From Priapulus caudatus (lineage: Eukaryota > Priapulida > Priapulimorpha > Priapulimorphida > Priapulidae), in the NCBI RefSeq assembly GCF_000485595.1, contig NW_014577296.1, forward strand, positions 105,913 to 169,912: DNA of 64,000 nucleotides, written 5' to 3'. Shown in pieces: positions 22,575 to 35,600 of the stretch. The position numbers and the translations under genes were made by a program. The notes under the pieces are model-generated. The model saw only the letters and a program-made list of their open reading frames with translations, had not been told where the DNA came from and made no database searches. The stretch's first letter is position 1, and each line of letters opens with the position of its first letter.

Positions 22575-25500
22575 CTCTCTCTCTCTGTCTCTCTGTCTCT
22601 CTCTCTCACTCTATCTCGCTCTGTTTCTCCATGCCCCCTCTCCCTCTCTCTGTCTCTCCAGCCTCCTCCCTCTCTATCTCTGTCTCTCCATTCCCTTCCC
22701 CTCTCTCTCTCACACTTCTTCAAATGCACGCACACTCACATGCACGGGCGCCTTCTGTGTCTCTCTCTTACCACCCTGATGACGGGATGTGTATAATGTA
22801 ACCACCACGTAACATGTGTTGACTTTCAGGCACGACGTGGACGCAGGAGATCGTGTGGCTCGTATGCAACGAAGCCGACACAGAGATGGCCAAAACGACG
22901 AATCTAGAGGACCGGTTTCCCTGCCTAGAGTTGCCGGTGCCCGGCATCAAGACCATCGCTAAATCCCCATCACCTCGATTCATCAAGACTCATCTTCCAC
23001 ACGGCGTTTGCCCTCCGGATATCTGGCGCAAGGGTGCAAAGGCTAGTATATTGCTGCACCACCTCTCTATTTCCCCTCCCTTTTCCATCTTATCGCGCGT
23101 GTCTTCCCTCGCTCTCTTTCTCTCTGATGTATCATTAACGTGCGCAATATTTCCTGCGATTTGCCTACATTTACCTGATAGCGTGTGTCTCAGCAGTTTG
23201 TATGAATAATAACGAATCGATTTTACACTCGGTCACCCTTTTCTAAACTACCTAGATTGGCAAGCTGCAAACCATTATGCGTATTTATTACGTATAAATT
23301 CTACTGCATTTCCATTCTTACAGTTGACAGTGATACTTTTCGCATACGTATATGCATACCCGGACCCACGTTAATGCACTTGAATGAATCACCCGATGGA
23401 CATTTACTCGCTCGTGTCACATATAGAGCGTCGTTAAATGCGTTTTACATTTAAATAGATATTCATGGTGATCGCTAATGAACTCCCGTTGTAATTTCTC
23501 CTTAGGTTGTCTATACGACGAGAAACCCTAAAGACGTTTCCGTATCGGTCTATCACTTTTTGCGGTTATTAACCGCCACAAATTTCAAAGGAACGTTCAG
23601 TCAATTCTTCCCTCTCTTCGCAGATAAGTGGGGTAAGTACACTTCTATACATGACGATGGAGCCACGGGAAATGAGCCCATCCAACGTTGTATAATATTA
23701 CCCGCGTCCACACGAAGCTTCACAACATGTGGGATTTAAAAAAAAACATCTTAAAAAACTTGTACTCTCCAGAGGTTTGCTTCTACTCGCTGTTGTGAAA
23801 AACTGGATTGTTTGCTTCGTGCACCCTCATAACTCTTAACTGGTTATAATCAAAATCTATTATTAGCTCTTGTTATAATGTATCTACGTTTAGACGCGGC
23901 TATACTCGGAGTAAGTTGAGATAGACAGGTCGATAAAAACAGACCCGTCTTCAGACTTTCGGTGGTTAAAATACTTGGGCAAACGGACAATTTTCTTATA
24001 CTAGAAATACGGTAATTCTTTATGCAAAAATTCGATCAGCTTAGAAATGTAGGTATTGCTATAAATATATTATTTGATATGAGATTTGGTTTTTCGTTCG
24101 CTCTATATATTAACGGTGCTTCAGAAAAGAGGAGGCTAGCTGACGATCTATTAAAACAGAGCGTTCGTTCGTTTTTATTAAAATTATACAGTCTGCAAGT
24201 GAACGTTAAGAATATCGAGCAATAATTAATCGCTCGGTATTACTTTACTTATCCTTGGAATTGTGAGTTTATGGCGAATATCGTCAGCTGATTAATAACG
24301 GAATCTCTTGTTATTACAAGACTGTGCACTCGGTGCTATAAGATTAACTATTTCTGTGCTTTTGTTTACAGCTATATATGGCGGTTTCTGGTATCACGTG
24401 TTGGGCTTTTGGAAGAGGCGAGATGAGCCGAATATCCTGTTTATGACATACGAGGAAATGCTGCAGGTAGGCTGCACATACACGCTAATACATTATCGCC
24501 GTTTGACATTACCGTTTCTGATTTGAGCAGCTATACCAGTTGTTGTGAGAAAAAAACCACATGGTAGCTTCACGCCCGCATGCGAGAATCAATACTACAG
24601 TCATGCTACACGCATGATCGCCATAACTCGACTCTCTTAAAGTGCTCTTGCCTTGTAAGTGTTTTAGCTTGTCTACAGCTCGAAAGTGTACCAAGATCAC
24701 ATGCGACAAAACTCTCCGTCATCGGTGTTCAGGTCTCTTGTCATCACACGTGTTCACTGACACCGTACCGTGACAGGTGATAGACAGTCGCGCAACACCT
24801 ATAACCCACGTAATACCGCAGTGCTTATTATCCCGTCGGTGGTGCGAGGCGGATGATACGTGATTGAAATGATCATTCTATATAATCCTCCTGTCCAGCT
24901 ACCCATACAGCAAAAATCGCCCATCTTCGTATAAATGACTGTAATTTCTAGTACGTCTGACGTTACACTTGACGTCTTACAAGCTGATGTCGTCTTACAC
25001 ACCAGCCAGATAAGCGTAGACACAACAGCCTGCTGCTACACTGCCTAGCGCAGTAGATCGTCGACGTTGGACAACGTGGGGGGGCAATCAGATATAGGTT
25101 GCCACGCTTGGCCAGAGGTCCAGCAATTCGTCAAAGGTCGACGCGAAACGAGCTGTCATATCGTCGCAATCTATATCACCGTCAGCGATATTACTCCGCG
25201 CGTCTATGTTGTAGGACACACCGAAGGCGATTCGGAAAATCGCCTCGTACCTAGAGAAGGACCTGACAGATGAGCAAGTGCGGAAGATCGCTTTCCACTG
25301 CAGTTTCGACCAGATGAAGAACAACCCGAGTGCAAACATGAGCTGGATGCAGGAGACTGGCGTCTGGAAGAATAACGAATTCACCAACAATGGCGGCCTG
25401 ATGCGGAAAGGTACACAAGCGATAATAAGCACACGGAGTAATATCGTAATAAGATGATAATTGTTATACGCAGTGGCTACGCGTCTGGTCATCCATTACA

Positions 25501-26273
25501 ATGCTCAGCACAGACTCCCAAATCCACGTCATGATTAGGCCACGCCCCCTTTCAAGTCGTTGATTTTACTGGATTTGCTATTGCTTCAAAGGTTACAAAA
25601 ACACATTTTTTGATAAAATACCTAAAGATAAGTATTATTATAGGAAAAACTTATTGTTTATTGTTTTTTTACTAAAAAAATATGGTTGGGTTCACATAAG
25701 AAATATAAGACCGGACGCGTAGCCTGGGAGCTGGGCGTCAGGGAACCGGACGCGTAGCCACGGCCATTATTATAATAGCAGTCATCGCGCCGCGCTGAAC
25801 GCTGAACTCCGTTTTCTGCTACCGACATCAGCTGCTAGAATTTGTTTACGCGAGGCTGCAAGAAACGTCGTCTTTCTTTGAGGCGCTGACTGACATTTAA
25901 AGTAAACACTGTAACGTTCTCTCGCGGGCCTGGTAGAGAGATTCTGTACTTGGGATGAACGGTTTGACACATCCCGATGCAGCGAGTAGAAGAGGTCAAT
26001 GAGAGTATTGGTATGAATAATGAACATGTGTCCAAGTAGGTGGGTATTCCTAGAAACGATTAGGCACGATATTTACACTCGTATATATATATAAAATATA
26101 TAAACGTATTCTGTTTGAGCAAATAGGGTATATGATATCTCAACTGCATTTTCGCGACAGGCAAAGTAGGAGACTGGAGAAACCACTACACACAGGTGCA
26201 AAGCGAGGAAGTGGACAGATTGAACAGGGAGATCTTGGAGCCTCATGATCTCTCGTTCGTTTACGACTTGTGA
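18766..26273 (+). CDS. Membrane-anchored PAPS-dependent sulfotransferase, 7 exons
   Basis: Exons 18766-18970, 22121-22223, 22830-23041, 23506-23632, 24372-24466, 25215-25410 and 26161-26273 (stop TGA). Phases match throughout; the product is about 349 aa. It transfers sulfate from PAPS to a hydroxyl or amine. A hydrophobic segment near residues 17-45 precedes the catalytic domain, predicting a membrane anchor. Motifs in order: [16 protein letters not shown] (PAPS 5'-phosphosulfate loop, across exons 2-3), FIKTHLP (catalytic His), [15 protein letters not shown] (3'-phosphate site), [10 protein letters not shown], and [13 protein letters not shown] (C-terminal PAPS/dimer motif). CCTTTAG just before the start codon fits an upstream non-coding exon. 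Exon 2 carries three single-base indels. The intron after exon 3 starts GC. ATTAAA at 26668 is a possible poly(A) signal. Substrate unknown. Confidence 0.9.
19615..21249 (+). mobile_element. Truncated non-LTR retrotransposon in sulfotransferase intron 1
   Basis: Frame 1 (to 20436) has [49 protein letters not shown] and [16 protein letters not shown], then [14 protein letters not shown]: the reverse-transcriptase core in the correct order. The catalytic box [13 protein letters not shown] follows near 20480 in a second frame, then [14 protein letters not shown] and [14 protein letters not shown], and after another break [20 protein letters not shown] (20945 on). At least three frame breaks make it inactive. 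The 5' endonuclease half is missing. It is in the same orientation as the host gene. Confidence 0.88.
21279..21840. repeat. Interspersed repeat with ACCTCCGC hairpin and TTAA-rich tracts
   Basis: Opens with ACCTCCGC-CAGGGGCTTT-GCGGAGGT, a perfect short hairpin, then GTTTGTGGGTTTGTGTG and ATTAATTAATTAATT blocks at about 21565, 21680 and 21810. The hairpin followed by TATGTTTTCACCGGCG is a motif I associate with dispersed repeats in marine animals; only one copy is in the window. Confidence 0.55.
22121..22223 (+). pseudogene. Sulfotransferase exon 2 with three single-base indels
   Basis: The acceptor TTATCTTCCAG and donor GGCAG-GTCTGT are good, and the outer phases (1 and 1) fit exons 1 and 3. 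Read with frame changes, the exon gives [21 protein letters not shown], then DDV and CVITYPKAG, the canonical start of the sulfotransferase fold. The 103 bases contain one net extra base: an extra T in CCTTGAC, an extra A in GTAATGC, and a missing base near TGTAGCAG. Each break is inferred from the family pattern. Either this is consensus-sequence error or the exon is decaying. Confidence 0.75.
22523..22615. repeat. (CT)n microsatellite
   Basis: CT run with CG/TG interruptions in sulfotransferase intron 2. Confidence 0.95.
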
Positions 26274-28076
26274 GATCGACGCATGGATGTGATAATTGTG
26301 ACTGTGCCTTCTTCTAGTGTGTGATGATGTTTAACCGTGTTGGCTAAATGTCGACTCCAATCTCAAATGAACATGTGATTCTTCGTCTAGCTCAGGCGCC
26401 CAGCGTATACCAATCACACTATGCTCATGCCGCAAACGAAAGCAAGAGTCTGTAGTCCATCACTTGGTCTACATTGGTTAGATCAGATGGGAAGCTGCTC
26501 GCTGAAGGTATTAGCAGCGTGGAACACACCGTGTTCTCCTGCTGCTGCACACCACGCATGTCGATGGTTAGTTAGGTTTACGTGATCACTAAACCTACAG
26601 CTGCATCCTGCGGCATGACGGATAAAAGCTTGTATCGGATGAAGAAGCAAGCGTTGGAATCTGAACAATTAAACTAATGTTGGCTGATGTAAACGCTGAC
26701 TGAACAGCAAGCGCATAATTAATTGGAATTCCAAATGCCAGCGCCATGTTGAAATGTAATGATAAAGATTAAGGGCAAAAATATATATACTCCAGGCCAG
26801 GGCGTGGCTGGAACACGCTCCCAGTATTATACAAATCATTGTTATATTACATCATTTAAAAGAACGTGATAAAGTCATTGTTTCACTACACTATATTCAC
26901 CGTGAGATTGGTATGGTTCAAATTAGTTAAAAAGCATATTTTTATGGATAAAATCGACAGCGTGAATGTTTTAATAACATTTCATTGTTCTGTGCAACGT
27001 CGAGTGTTTATTTAAATGGAATTGCCGTATTTGTTTATATCATTGAATCACACGCTGGGACACAGTCCGAAACAACCATAGCACTGACCGTTAAATTAGT
27101 GTTATGCAAATCTGAATAATATACCAACTCAAATATAATCTGATTCATAGATGCAGAGCATATAGAGCTTAATGTACTATAGTTAGGTGTAATGTGCCTC
27201 TATGTCACCAAGGGTGACTTTATGACATGAGCTTTTAATTTATATTTTTACAGATATTTGTGTTTCGTTTGTGTTAGTCACCGTTAAGTTTAATTTTCGT
27301 TTCAATTCGTCGTGTATTATGTGTTTATGTGTCTTATGAAACTTTGCAGAATAATATTTGGTAACAGTCACACTGGATTGTTATGACCAGGTGTGTCTGA
27401 TTTGTTTTAATTACGTTTTCAAATACATAGTAAATGACTATATTTTGCGTGTTGGATCACCATGAATTTGCCTAAAATTAAGCTCATTGATATTAGGTAA
27501 TTGACGCCATCTTGTAACAGTTTTGTAAACCCTATTCTATACCGAATTGTATCGTAGTAATGATCCATGGCAGTCCTCGATCATTTGTATACATGTAAGT
27601 AATTCTCTATATATGTCAGCCCAATTAGTAGCCTGTTGATAAGAATGTGATACACCATAATAACCGGATAGAAGTCACGCGTTCGTGTGACCTTTCCTAA
27701 ATGCTGGTAACGTCAATCACTCCCGATTTATTCGCTGAAGATTCTAATTTTGTATGCGATGGCCTTCCACACTCTATGGTATAAATACATACGATAAGAA
27801 ATTATATGTATGTGATTAAATCTACTAAAGAAAGTGAACGGAACGCCAGGTGGTTATTGTTTTTGTGTGTTTTTAATTCATGTTAATTTATTCAGTATCC
27901 CAATGTTTTTTTCAAGCAACATAACATACTTTGTTTGCGGTAGGTTAAAACCAGCGGTTGGCGTTGTTGCGGCAGGCAAACAACCGCACAAGTAAACTAT
28001 GAGAAATATTTGCAGTGTTTTTTCATAATCCAGCTCTCATGACATTGCGTATCATTTAAGGCAGATGAGATTTTCC
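26274..28076. other. AT-rich intergenic, convergent 3' ends
   Basis: Lies between the sulfotransferase stop (+) and the stop of the dehydratase gene (-). It probably includes both 3' UTRs. No other gene seen. Confidence 0.6.
27887..27892 (-). promoter_or_regulatory. Candidate poly(A) signal of the dehydratase gene
   Basis: AATAAA on the minus strand, about 185 bases downstream of the stop codon at 28077-28079. Position fits; not proven. Confidence 0.4.
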
Positions 28077-28340
28077 TTAACGTAGCAGGAATCCCGTTTT
28101 CATATTATCGTCTTCCTCGAAAGTAAAGACGTTGGAGCCACAGTAGTGCGCCCTTCCACATACTTCCACCACCACTGCGTCGACCTCACCTGCCTTTGCT
28201 TCTGCAATGACCTTTCCAGTGAACGTAGATTTAGTGATGCCTGACTGAAATACGCGACGTTGTCCCAACTGCAATAAGCCTTTCTTGTATTGCAGAGCAA
28301 TTCGAGCTGTCACCCCCGAGCCAGTTGGACATCGATCAAC
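28077..28340 (-). CDS. L3HYPDH: Copy A last exon, Thr catalytic site
   Basis: Begins GTT GAT CGA after a CAG acceptor and encodes VDRCPTGSG, then [38 protein letters not shown] and GFLLR-stop. Its equivalent in copy B (39309-39572) is the same length, 264 bases. It is separated from exon 4 by about 6.6 kb with the ankyrin/SOCS gene between; no nearer last exon exists, so assignment to copy A rests on phase and family order. Confidence 0.88.
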   Translation of the reverse strand, partial: VDRCPTGSGVTARIALQYKKGLLQLGQRRVFQSGITKSTFTGKVIAEAKAGEVDAVVVEVCGRAHYCGSNVFTFEEDDNMKTGFLLR

Positions 28341-30900
28341 CTGAATCAGACAAAAACAGCGCCACGGGCTAGGTTTACGTCGACATATATTATTGGCCCA
28401 AGATCCTTCATTTATTACAACTTTTATTCATACAGTACAAATATATGCGTACGCACACAGGCGCACGTGCCCACGCGCGCATGTGCAGTTAGTGGGTGCG
28501 CGTGTTTAAATAAATAAGTAAATAAATAAATAAATAAATATATAATATATATATTATATAAATCAAGAGTAGATAATATAACTTGTTATATTATCTACTC
28601 TTGATATAAATAGATATATATATATAGGCCTATATATATATTGTATGCGATTTATTAGCTTTCGATATGCGTAACGCAATCTATTCCGTGGTTTTTATGT
28701 GATTGAATTATCTTTTACTCGTTGCTCGACAACAAAGTGATATTTTTGCTGCCGCGATATCTGCGGATTGTGGTGAGATAATTGAGGAATCGCGATCGAA
28801 CACGACCAACTCTACCCGGCATACACAACAGCATGATAAAATGTTCGCTGTACAACACATTTTATTCACTCGCAACATCGCACGCATGTGACGGCAATGA
28901 CAAAAAATGTCATTCGATTGTCACACGGGTAATATAATCGGTGCAATGTAGCACCGTCTTTGTCTGTCTTTGTCAGGCAGTCTTTTTCATAGCAGTGACT
29001 CTACAGCGAGCATTCCGTCCTTGTCATCGTTCTTTCGCCGAACGCTGTGAACAGCCCCGTCCAGTCGCTCGCGTAGAACACGTATTCTTGATGACGCCGA
29101 GGTGACGTCAGCATGGCGACTGTCGCCTCGTTAACATTCTTCGGTCCGATACACTTCCGCAGCGTCTGCCGGCACAGGCGATGCAATGGCGCAGGTCGGG
29201 TGGCGACATCTGTCAGTATCTCACGGAACTGCCAGTCACCTTCTGCGGCCAGGCGAGGCGGCCTGCCCGAGGAATCTCTCAGGCAGAGCTGTACGGTCTC
29301 GTTGAGGAGGCGCTCGAGTCCGTAGATCTTACGACTGTTCGCCGCGTTGTCCAGAAACGCGTACGTCGCCGACTGTCCGTAGAGATTACGCGCGTCCGGG
29401 TCAGCGCCGTAGCGTAGCAGCAGACCGATCGGACCCTCGTAACCGAGATAGGCGGCCGTGTGCAGCGGCGTGTCGCCGTAGTTGCTGTCCTGCGCGTTGA
29501 CACCGGCCCCGCACTCTATTAGCTCCGCGATCGTCGCGATGCTCTGCTGCGTTGCGCATGCGTGATGCAGCACCGTCTGACCGCAGTCGTCTGCCTGATT
29601 TACGGCGATTCCCCGCCGCAGGAGGGCGCTGACGAACGTAAAGTTTCCGTACTCGGCGGCGACCAGCATCGGCGTCTTACCCTGAGCATCGCGCACGTTC
29701 AGGTTTGCTCTATGTGCAGCGAATGTGTCTATGCTTTTGTCAAGACAGTATCTGAGAACGTCAAGCGTTTAAACATATAAGAGCGAGTGTTGTGGTTTGG
29801 CATTATTTTGCACGCATGGTGCGTAAAACAATAGATAACATGGAACGGCGGTGTAATAAATATTGTGTTTTCGTGAAACACGATTAAGCAAAAATACAAG
29901 CTTAGAAAATAAGGCATTCCAGCCGGTGCAAGCGATTATATATTAAATAGCAGATGAACCTTGCGGCGAGGTGCAGGGCGGTCAACCCGCGGTCGTTAAG
30001 TGGAAAGACGATATCTGCTCCGTGCCTGCACAGCAGTTCAAGACAAACTCTGCTTTTCTCGTGCATCCGGGCGAGATACTCGTTGTAGCGCTGCTCTTCT
30101 TTGCTCATGTCCATGTAGCGGTGTGTATTGTGAACGAAGTAGCGAGGCCAATACATCATCACCAGCTGTATTGGTGTGCGCTGAAAATATTGCATGCGGT
30201 GTAATTTAGGGACAGTATCGTGATAGTTCATCTTTATTAAAAGTGACTGTAATGTTCATTCGTTTCCTCGTTTCACTTGCCTTTCTTCTAGATATATTAC
30301 GCGATCATGCTATATGCCGTAATTGTATAACTGAACATTGTAGGCGCAATCCAGTAAGCAAGTACTCTAGAATAAATCTTAATATAAATATTATATAAAT
30401 ATAAATATTATACGCATAAATATATAAATATAATATAAATATAAATATTATACGCATAAATATAGGTTGAGGCGGTATTTTCACCGATATTCTAAAAAAT
30501 ACCTGAAATTTGTCTTGTGCGTTTGGATTGGCCCCGTAGGCGAGAAGGAGCTCGATTATCATAGGCCTTCGGTACATACAGGCTACGTGCAAAGGCTTGG
30601 CCACCAGCTCACGTGTTGGGATTTGTGCCGACTCCACTAAAGAATCAATGCCCACGACGACGGTTTTTTAAACGTGGTGTTTCTGTACGGTAACGTGTAA
30701 TTGTAATTACAGAATTGCGGATTTGTAAACTAGAAATCAACGAATATGTTTGAGTTTGACTATATTTTGTTTACCTTTGTGTTCTTGAATGAGAGGGTTC
30801 AATAAACAGCATAAAAATGTGTATGTTTTCTTGTGTTCTTGTCATTCGTTGGCGTCATGACATTCTACACAAACTCTATTCTATATTACAATAATAATAA

Positions 30901-30931
<31 letters not shown>

Positions 30932-32632
30932 AAGAAGAAGAAGAAGAAGAAGAAGAAGAAGAAGAAGAAGAAGAAGAACAACAACAACAACAACAACAAG
31001 AACAAGAAGAACAAGAACAACAACAAGAAGAACAATAATAATAATAACAATAAGTAGAAGAAGAGGAAGAAGAAGAAGAAGAGAATGAGAATAAGAATAA
31101 GAACAACAATAATAATAATAGCAACCGTAATAATTAATATAACCCGTAGCAGGTCAATTAGGCAAGTAAGCCCGAGCAGCACTCAAGTTTATCAGTTCTT
31201 TCACAGGTCAACGAAAATAGCGGTTATCGGGTACAGTATATAGTCTTACTTTCGACATTTCCGTTGATATATAGCAATTTCCATTGATATATAACATGTT
31301 CGTTTAAAAACTAGGTATTGTGTGTATATAGATCTCAAAATTGTAGTTTCGTGAGTTTAAAGCATCTGGAGGTAATTAGGGTCAACAAGGATTTTACGTT
31401 ACTCACAGTGACGTATACGAATATCGATGTAGAGTGAGCTCCTTAATTGCCTTCCGTGGCAAGTTTACATTTGAATGAGCAGATAAAGGTCAAATTCCAA
31501 CGCGCCAACCAATCGCGCCATACGGCATGCTGGACACGCCAATACAGTCACATAGGGGGTAATCTCGTCACAGGGTGTAAGGATGTCGCGCTACATCGCC
31601 AACTAACCCAGTCGGTAGTACTGATACGTACGAGTACCCAGGTAATAATCATGATGATGATTATAACGATGATAATAATAATAATAATAATAATAACAAT
31701 AATAATAATATTATTATTATAGGCGATCACGATGTTGATTGAAACTGGCCGGCTATATAAGTAGGGAGTAGGTATAAGCATGCAAAAATCTGTCTATATA
31801 AGTAGGGAGTACGTATAAGCATACAAAAATCTGTCTATATAAGTAGGGAGTAGGTATAAGCATGCAAAAATCTGTCTATATAAGTAAGGAGTACGTATAA
31901 GCATACAAAAATCTGTCTATATAAGTAGGGAGTACGTATAAGCATACAAAAATCTGTCTATATAAGTAGGGATATATAGATATAAGCATACAAAAATCTG
32001 TCTATTTAAGAAGGGTGTATAGGTATAAGCATACAGAAATCATCCTACCGGTTTCATTTTCTAATGCGTCGGCAGCTCCACCTTTGTTCAGACGAGATCG
32101 GTAGTAAACAAAAAATGAATTGGCATCAAAGCCGTCCTGCAGCATACTCTCGCATGCTAAAACATTGTTGCGGACTATGACGTCATGCATCGTTAGAGAA
32201 TCATTGGTCCCAACATCACTACTGTTGTCATCGATGACGTCCGCGAAAGAACATTGCATTCCCCTACGAATGCCGCGCCTGCGACAAAGGAACCACGCGT
32301 CCTCGTCGCTATCTGCCGTTGACTGTCCCTCGCAAGAACGAAACAACCTATCACTGCATCTTCCAAGCTTGCCTCCCATCGCTAAGTTGAGTATTACACA
32401 ACAGGCGGCCGTCCGATCCCAAATAGAACGTGTTCGCTGGGATCATTTTCGTGTCCATTGTTTCTTACGCGTGTCACAATCATCAGTAAATTAATAATAT
32501 GGATATGTTGATGTATGGATTAGATGTGTGATTTTTTCGGATATGTGAAACTACATACGTATGAAGATAATTTTTGCTCCTCCACATAAAACACAACGCA
32601 ACGTTGCCACACAAGAGCGACAGACATCACGA

Positions 32633-32694
<62 letters not shown>

Positions 32695-35600
32695 GGGTTA
32701 ATAATGCAGATAAGGTCCCCCTGGGTTCACCAACAATGTCTCCCTGGGTACGGTCCGGTATACCGGAAAGTACCCTGGTAACTATCTGATATGGTTAGGG
32801 TTAGGGAGTAGGCGTAGGCGACTCCCTAGACTCGTTAGTGGAGTAGGCGAGGTACGATCCGGCATATTAGATAGTACCAGGGTACGTTCCGGCAGTACCC
32901 AGGGAGACATAGACCCTGGCAGCGTTAATGATGACAAATTAACAATTTTCCATTATTAACTCCTGATATATATATATGTATATATAGTTAGACACACATA
33001 CACACACGCGCGCACGCACAGGTACGAACGCAGGCACGCACACACAGAGACACACACACGCGTGTGTATCGAGGGAAATGTACACTTTCTTGTAAAAGGC
33101 GAAGAAGCCTTATCTTTTATTCTTAGGCGCCAAATGTATAATGTTGGAGAAATGACACGTATCGAAAACGGCGAACAACAGGCTTCACAGGATAATGTCG
33201 TTTTATTCGATCCACAGCACAGTGACAATCGTCAGTCGTATCTCTAATCACTCTCGTTTCTCCCCTCGCCTACATCGCTTCTATCCACCCCCATTTTCTC
33301 CTCTCCGGCTTCTCCCTTATATATAATATCGGGCGTGGCTTTTCGGTGGACACGTGTTCTCCCTCACACGCCGGCCCTCTCGCCAATCTGTCCTATTGGT
33401 TGGTCTTCAAACATCGATCGGTCAAGTGATCGTGGTCACTCTTACGTCCGTTTGGAACGTGTCCAAACCCAACTTTCTCGACACTGGCTCGCTGCCAATA
33501 CTCCTGGCTTCCTTCTTTTCTGTATGCGTTGTATTGCTTCTATTCTCTAGAGGCACTGGCTACTTATAGTTATCTCGACTAATGATTCCATCGGCCATCT
33601 ACCTGATTACACCGTATGTCTTCTCAAAAGTTAACAATACCAGTTGGCTACTGATACCAGTTGGCTGGTGTCAATTATTCAATGTGCATTAGGACGCTCT
33701 TCGTATCGGTTCCGACCCGAGCGTCCGAAATTAACTTTCACTCGCGTGGATTTTCATCGCTACACGTGTTTAATTGTGCGTGCGCGCGTATGTGCTTTTC
33801 TCTGAATATTCACCCTAATTGTTTAATCCTCCATTTTAGAACTTCAGTATATATTTAAAAAAACAATTCAGCGCTAGTGATATGCTAATTAAAAGTTTTA
33901 TACTGGTTGTGAGAGAGCTGCTTCCACAAGCACTATACGCTATTCATCACAACGGCGATGAAATCAATTAAAGGCTCACAATGCGCACCCAAACGCTAAT
34001 TACTCCAGTACTAGACTAGCAAATACTTCGTGGCATGCATAATCACACTACCTTATGACAAAATAAACTCTAGTTCCTCCCATTTCACTGTCAGCTTGTC
34101 TTATAAAAGGTATTTTGAAAATACCTCCAATGTTGTTGAATTCTCGCGATGTTGTTGACAGTTTCCCCAATCCCCAAGCAACCGTGCAGCGGTGCTGCGG
34201 TACAGCGGTACGGGCCGCAGCAAGATAAAAAGCATGTGACGTCAGCGTCACCACTTCGAGGCTATTTTGTTTTGGCAAACAGTCGGCGCTTTGCGCCAGA
34301 ATGCCAGTTTTCTCACCTCTTTCTTGTGGGTTTAAGCAACGCGCAGTTGAAATGGGAGCAACTAGAGTTTATTTTGGTGCATAAGGGTAGTGGGATTATC
34401 ATCGACCAAGTACTTGCTTGTCTAGTACTGGAGAAATTAGCGTTTGGATGCGCATTGTGAGCCTTTCAAGCGGTAAAAGCAGCGACATTGCTATCTACGG
34501 CACGCAGAGTGCTTATGTTGCAAGCGAATAACCGCAGATAGAGGCACGTGAAAGTAAGTAAAGCAAAACTGCAATCTATGCTAAAGTCTGTGTAAACAGA
34601 CAATGACGAATAAATACAAAAAAAAATGTATTGAGGTATCTTGGTGCTTTTTGCACTAAGGTGACCGTATTTGCGATTATTCGCCTACAAAGTGAGCTCA
34701 CTTGCTGTTGGTCGCTGCTATGGTGTCACACGCAGGTCAGCACTTTTAGCACGGTGAGGCTCACGTATACCTTTTTTTTTATTCTATACGATAATTGCTT
34801 CTAGAATGTACAATACTATTTAACTAACAAATACCCTATAATACGCTACTCGTATTTATCCAAATATTGGAATATCGGTGAAATACTTAACAAGAAAACG
34901 TACCTGACTGTCTGCAAACACGCAGACATTGGCCGTAGGTTCATCAGTGAACTGGTCATTTCCATCTGTTAAGATGGTTCCGTATAGGAATGCTAAGTCG
35001 TCACTGTCTGGATGATGAAGCTTTATCTGTGTTTTAACAGCATCTATTTGACGGAAATTTGAAATGCGTTACCATCTACAATATGAGAAACAGGAACACA
35101 CTGACGTATAGATATCAACAGTATGTTCCGCGAAAAACTAGAAAACACAGAAATCATCGCCAATAGAGGCAACACATGAAATGGCGTCTCACATTCCAAA
35201 TACCGTCAAGTTTGTAATGCAAGCTTTTTTGAATTGCAAAGTTCTAGTTATTTCTCGCTTATATGCAGTCTAAATAACCCCTAATATAATAAAAAGTAAT
35301 GCTGTATGGTAGAGTATCGGTAATTCCCTTATATTGTGCTAAATTATACTAAACCATTAAAAGTCATGCCTGTTATCTTGGCCCCGGCAGCAACAATATC
35401 CCGAGTGCTCGATGTTCTTACATCCAATCCAATCTTAGCAGCATCTAGAAACGCATAAAAGGCACCGCCGTAGCTGATGTCGACACGGAGTTTGCCGAGT
35501 CCTTCGACATCCACTTCCATATCTGTACACGTAAAAATAGGCAGATATATCAAGCGTGAACCACCAACACAAAAAACAGCGACATTAAGGTAGGTCAAGG

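Noticed and set aside
22853-23209. Open frame running past the sulfotransferase exon
   Set aside because: It is exon 3 continuing into the intron; the protein family requires splicing at 23041.
31750-32038. Regular array of about 41-base units considered as CRISPR
   Set aside because: Units are contiguous tandem copies without spacers, and the genome is eukaryotic; it is a minisatellite.
33062-33247. Plus-strand 62-codon frame ([20 protein letters not shown]) considered as an exon
   Set aside because: Protein-like composition, but no recognised domain, no partner exons and no convincing splice sites; left unassigned.
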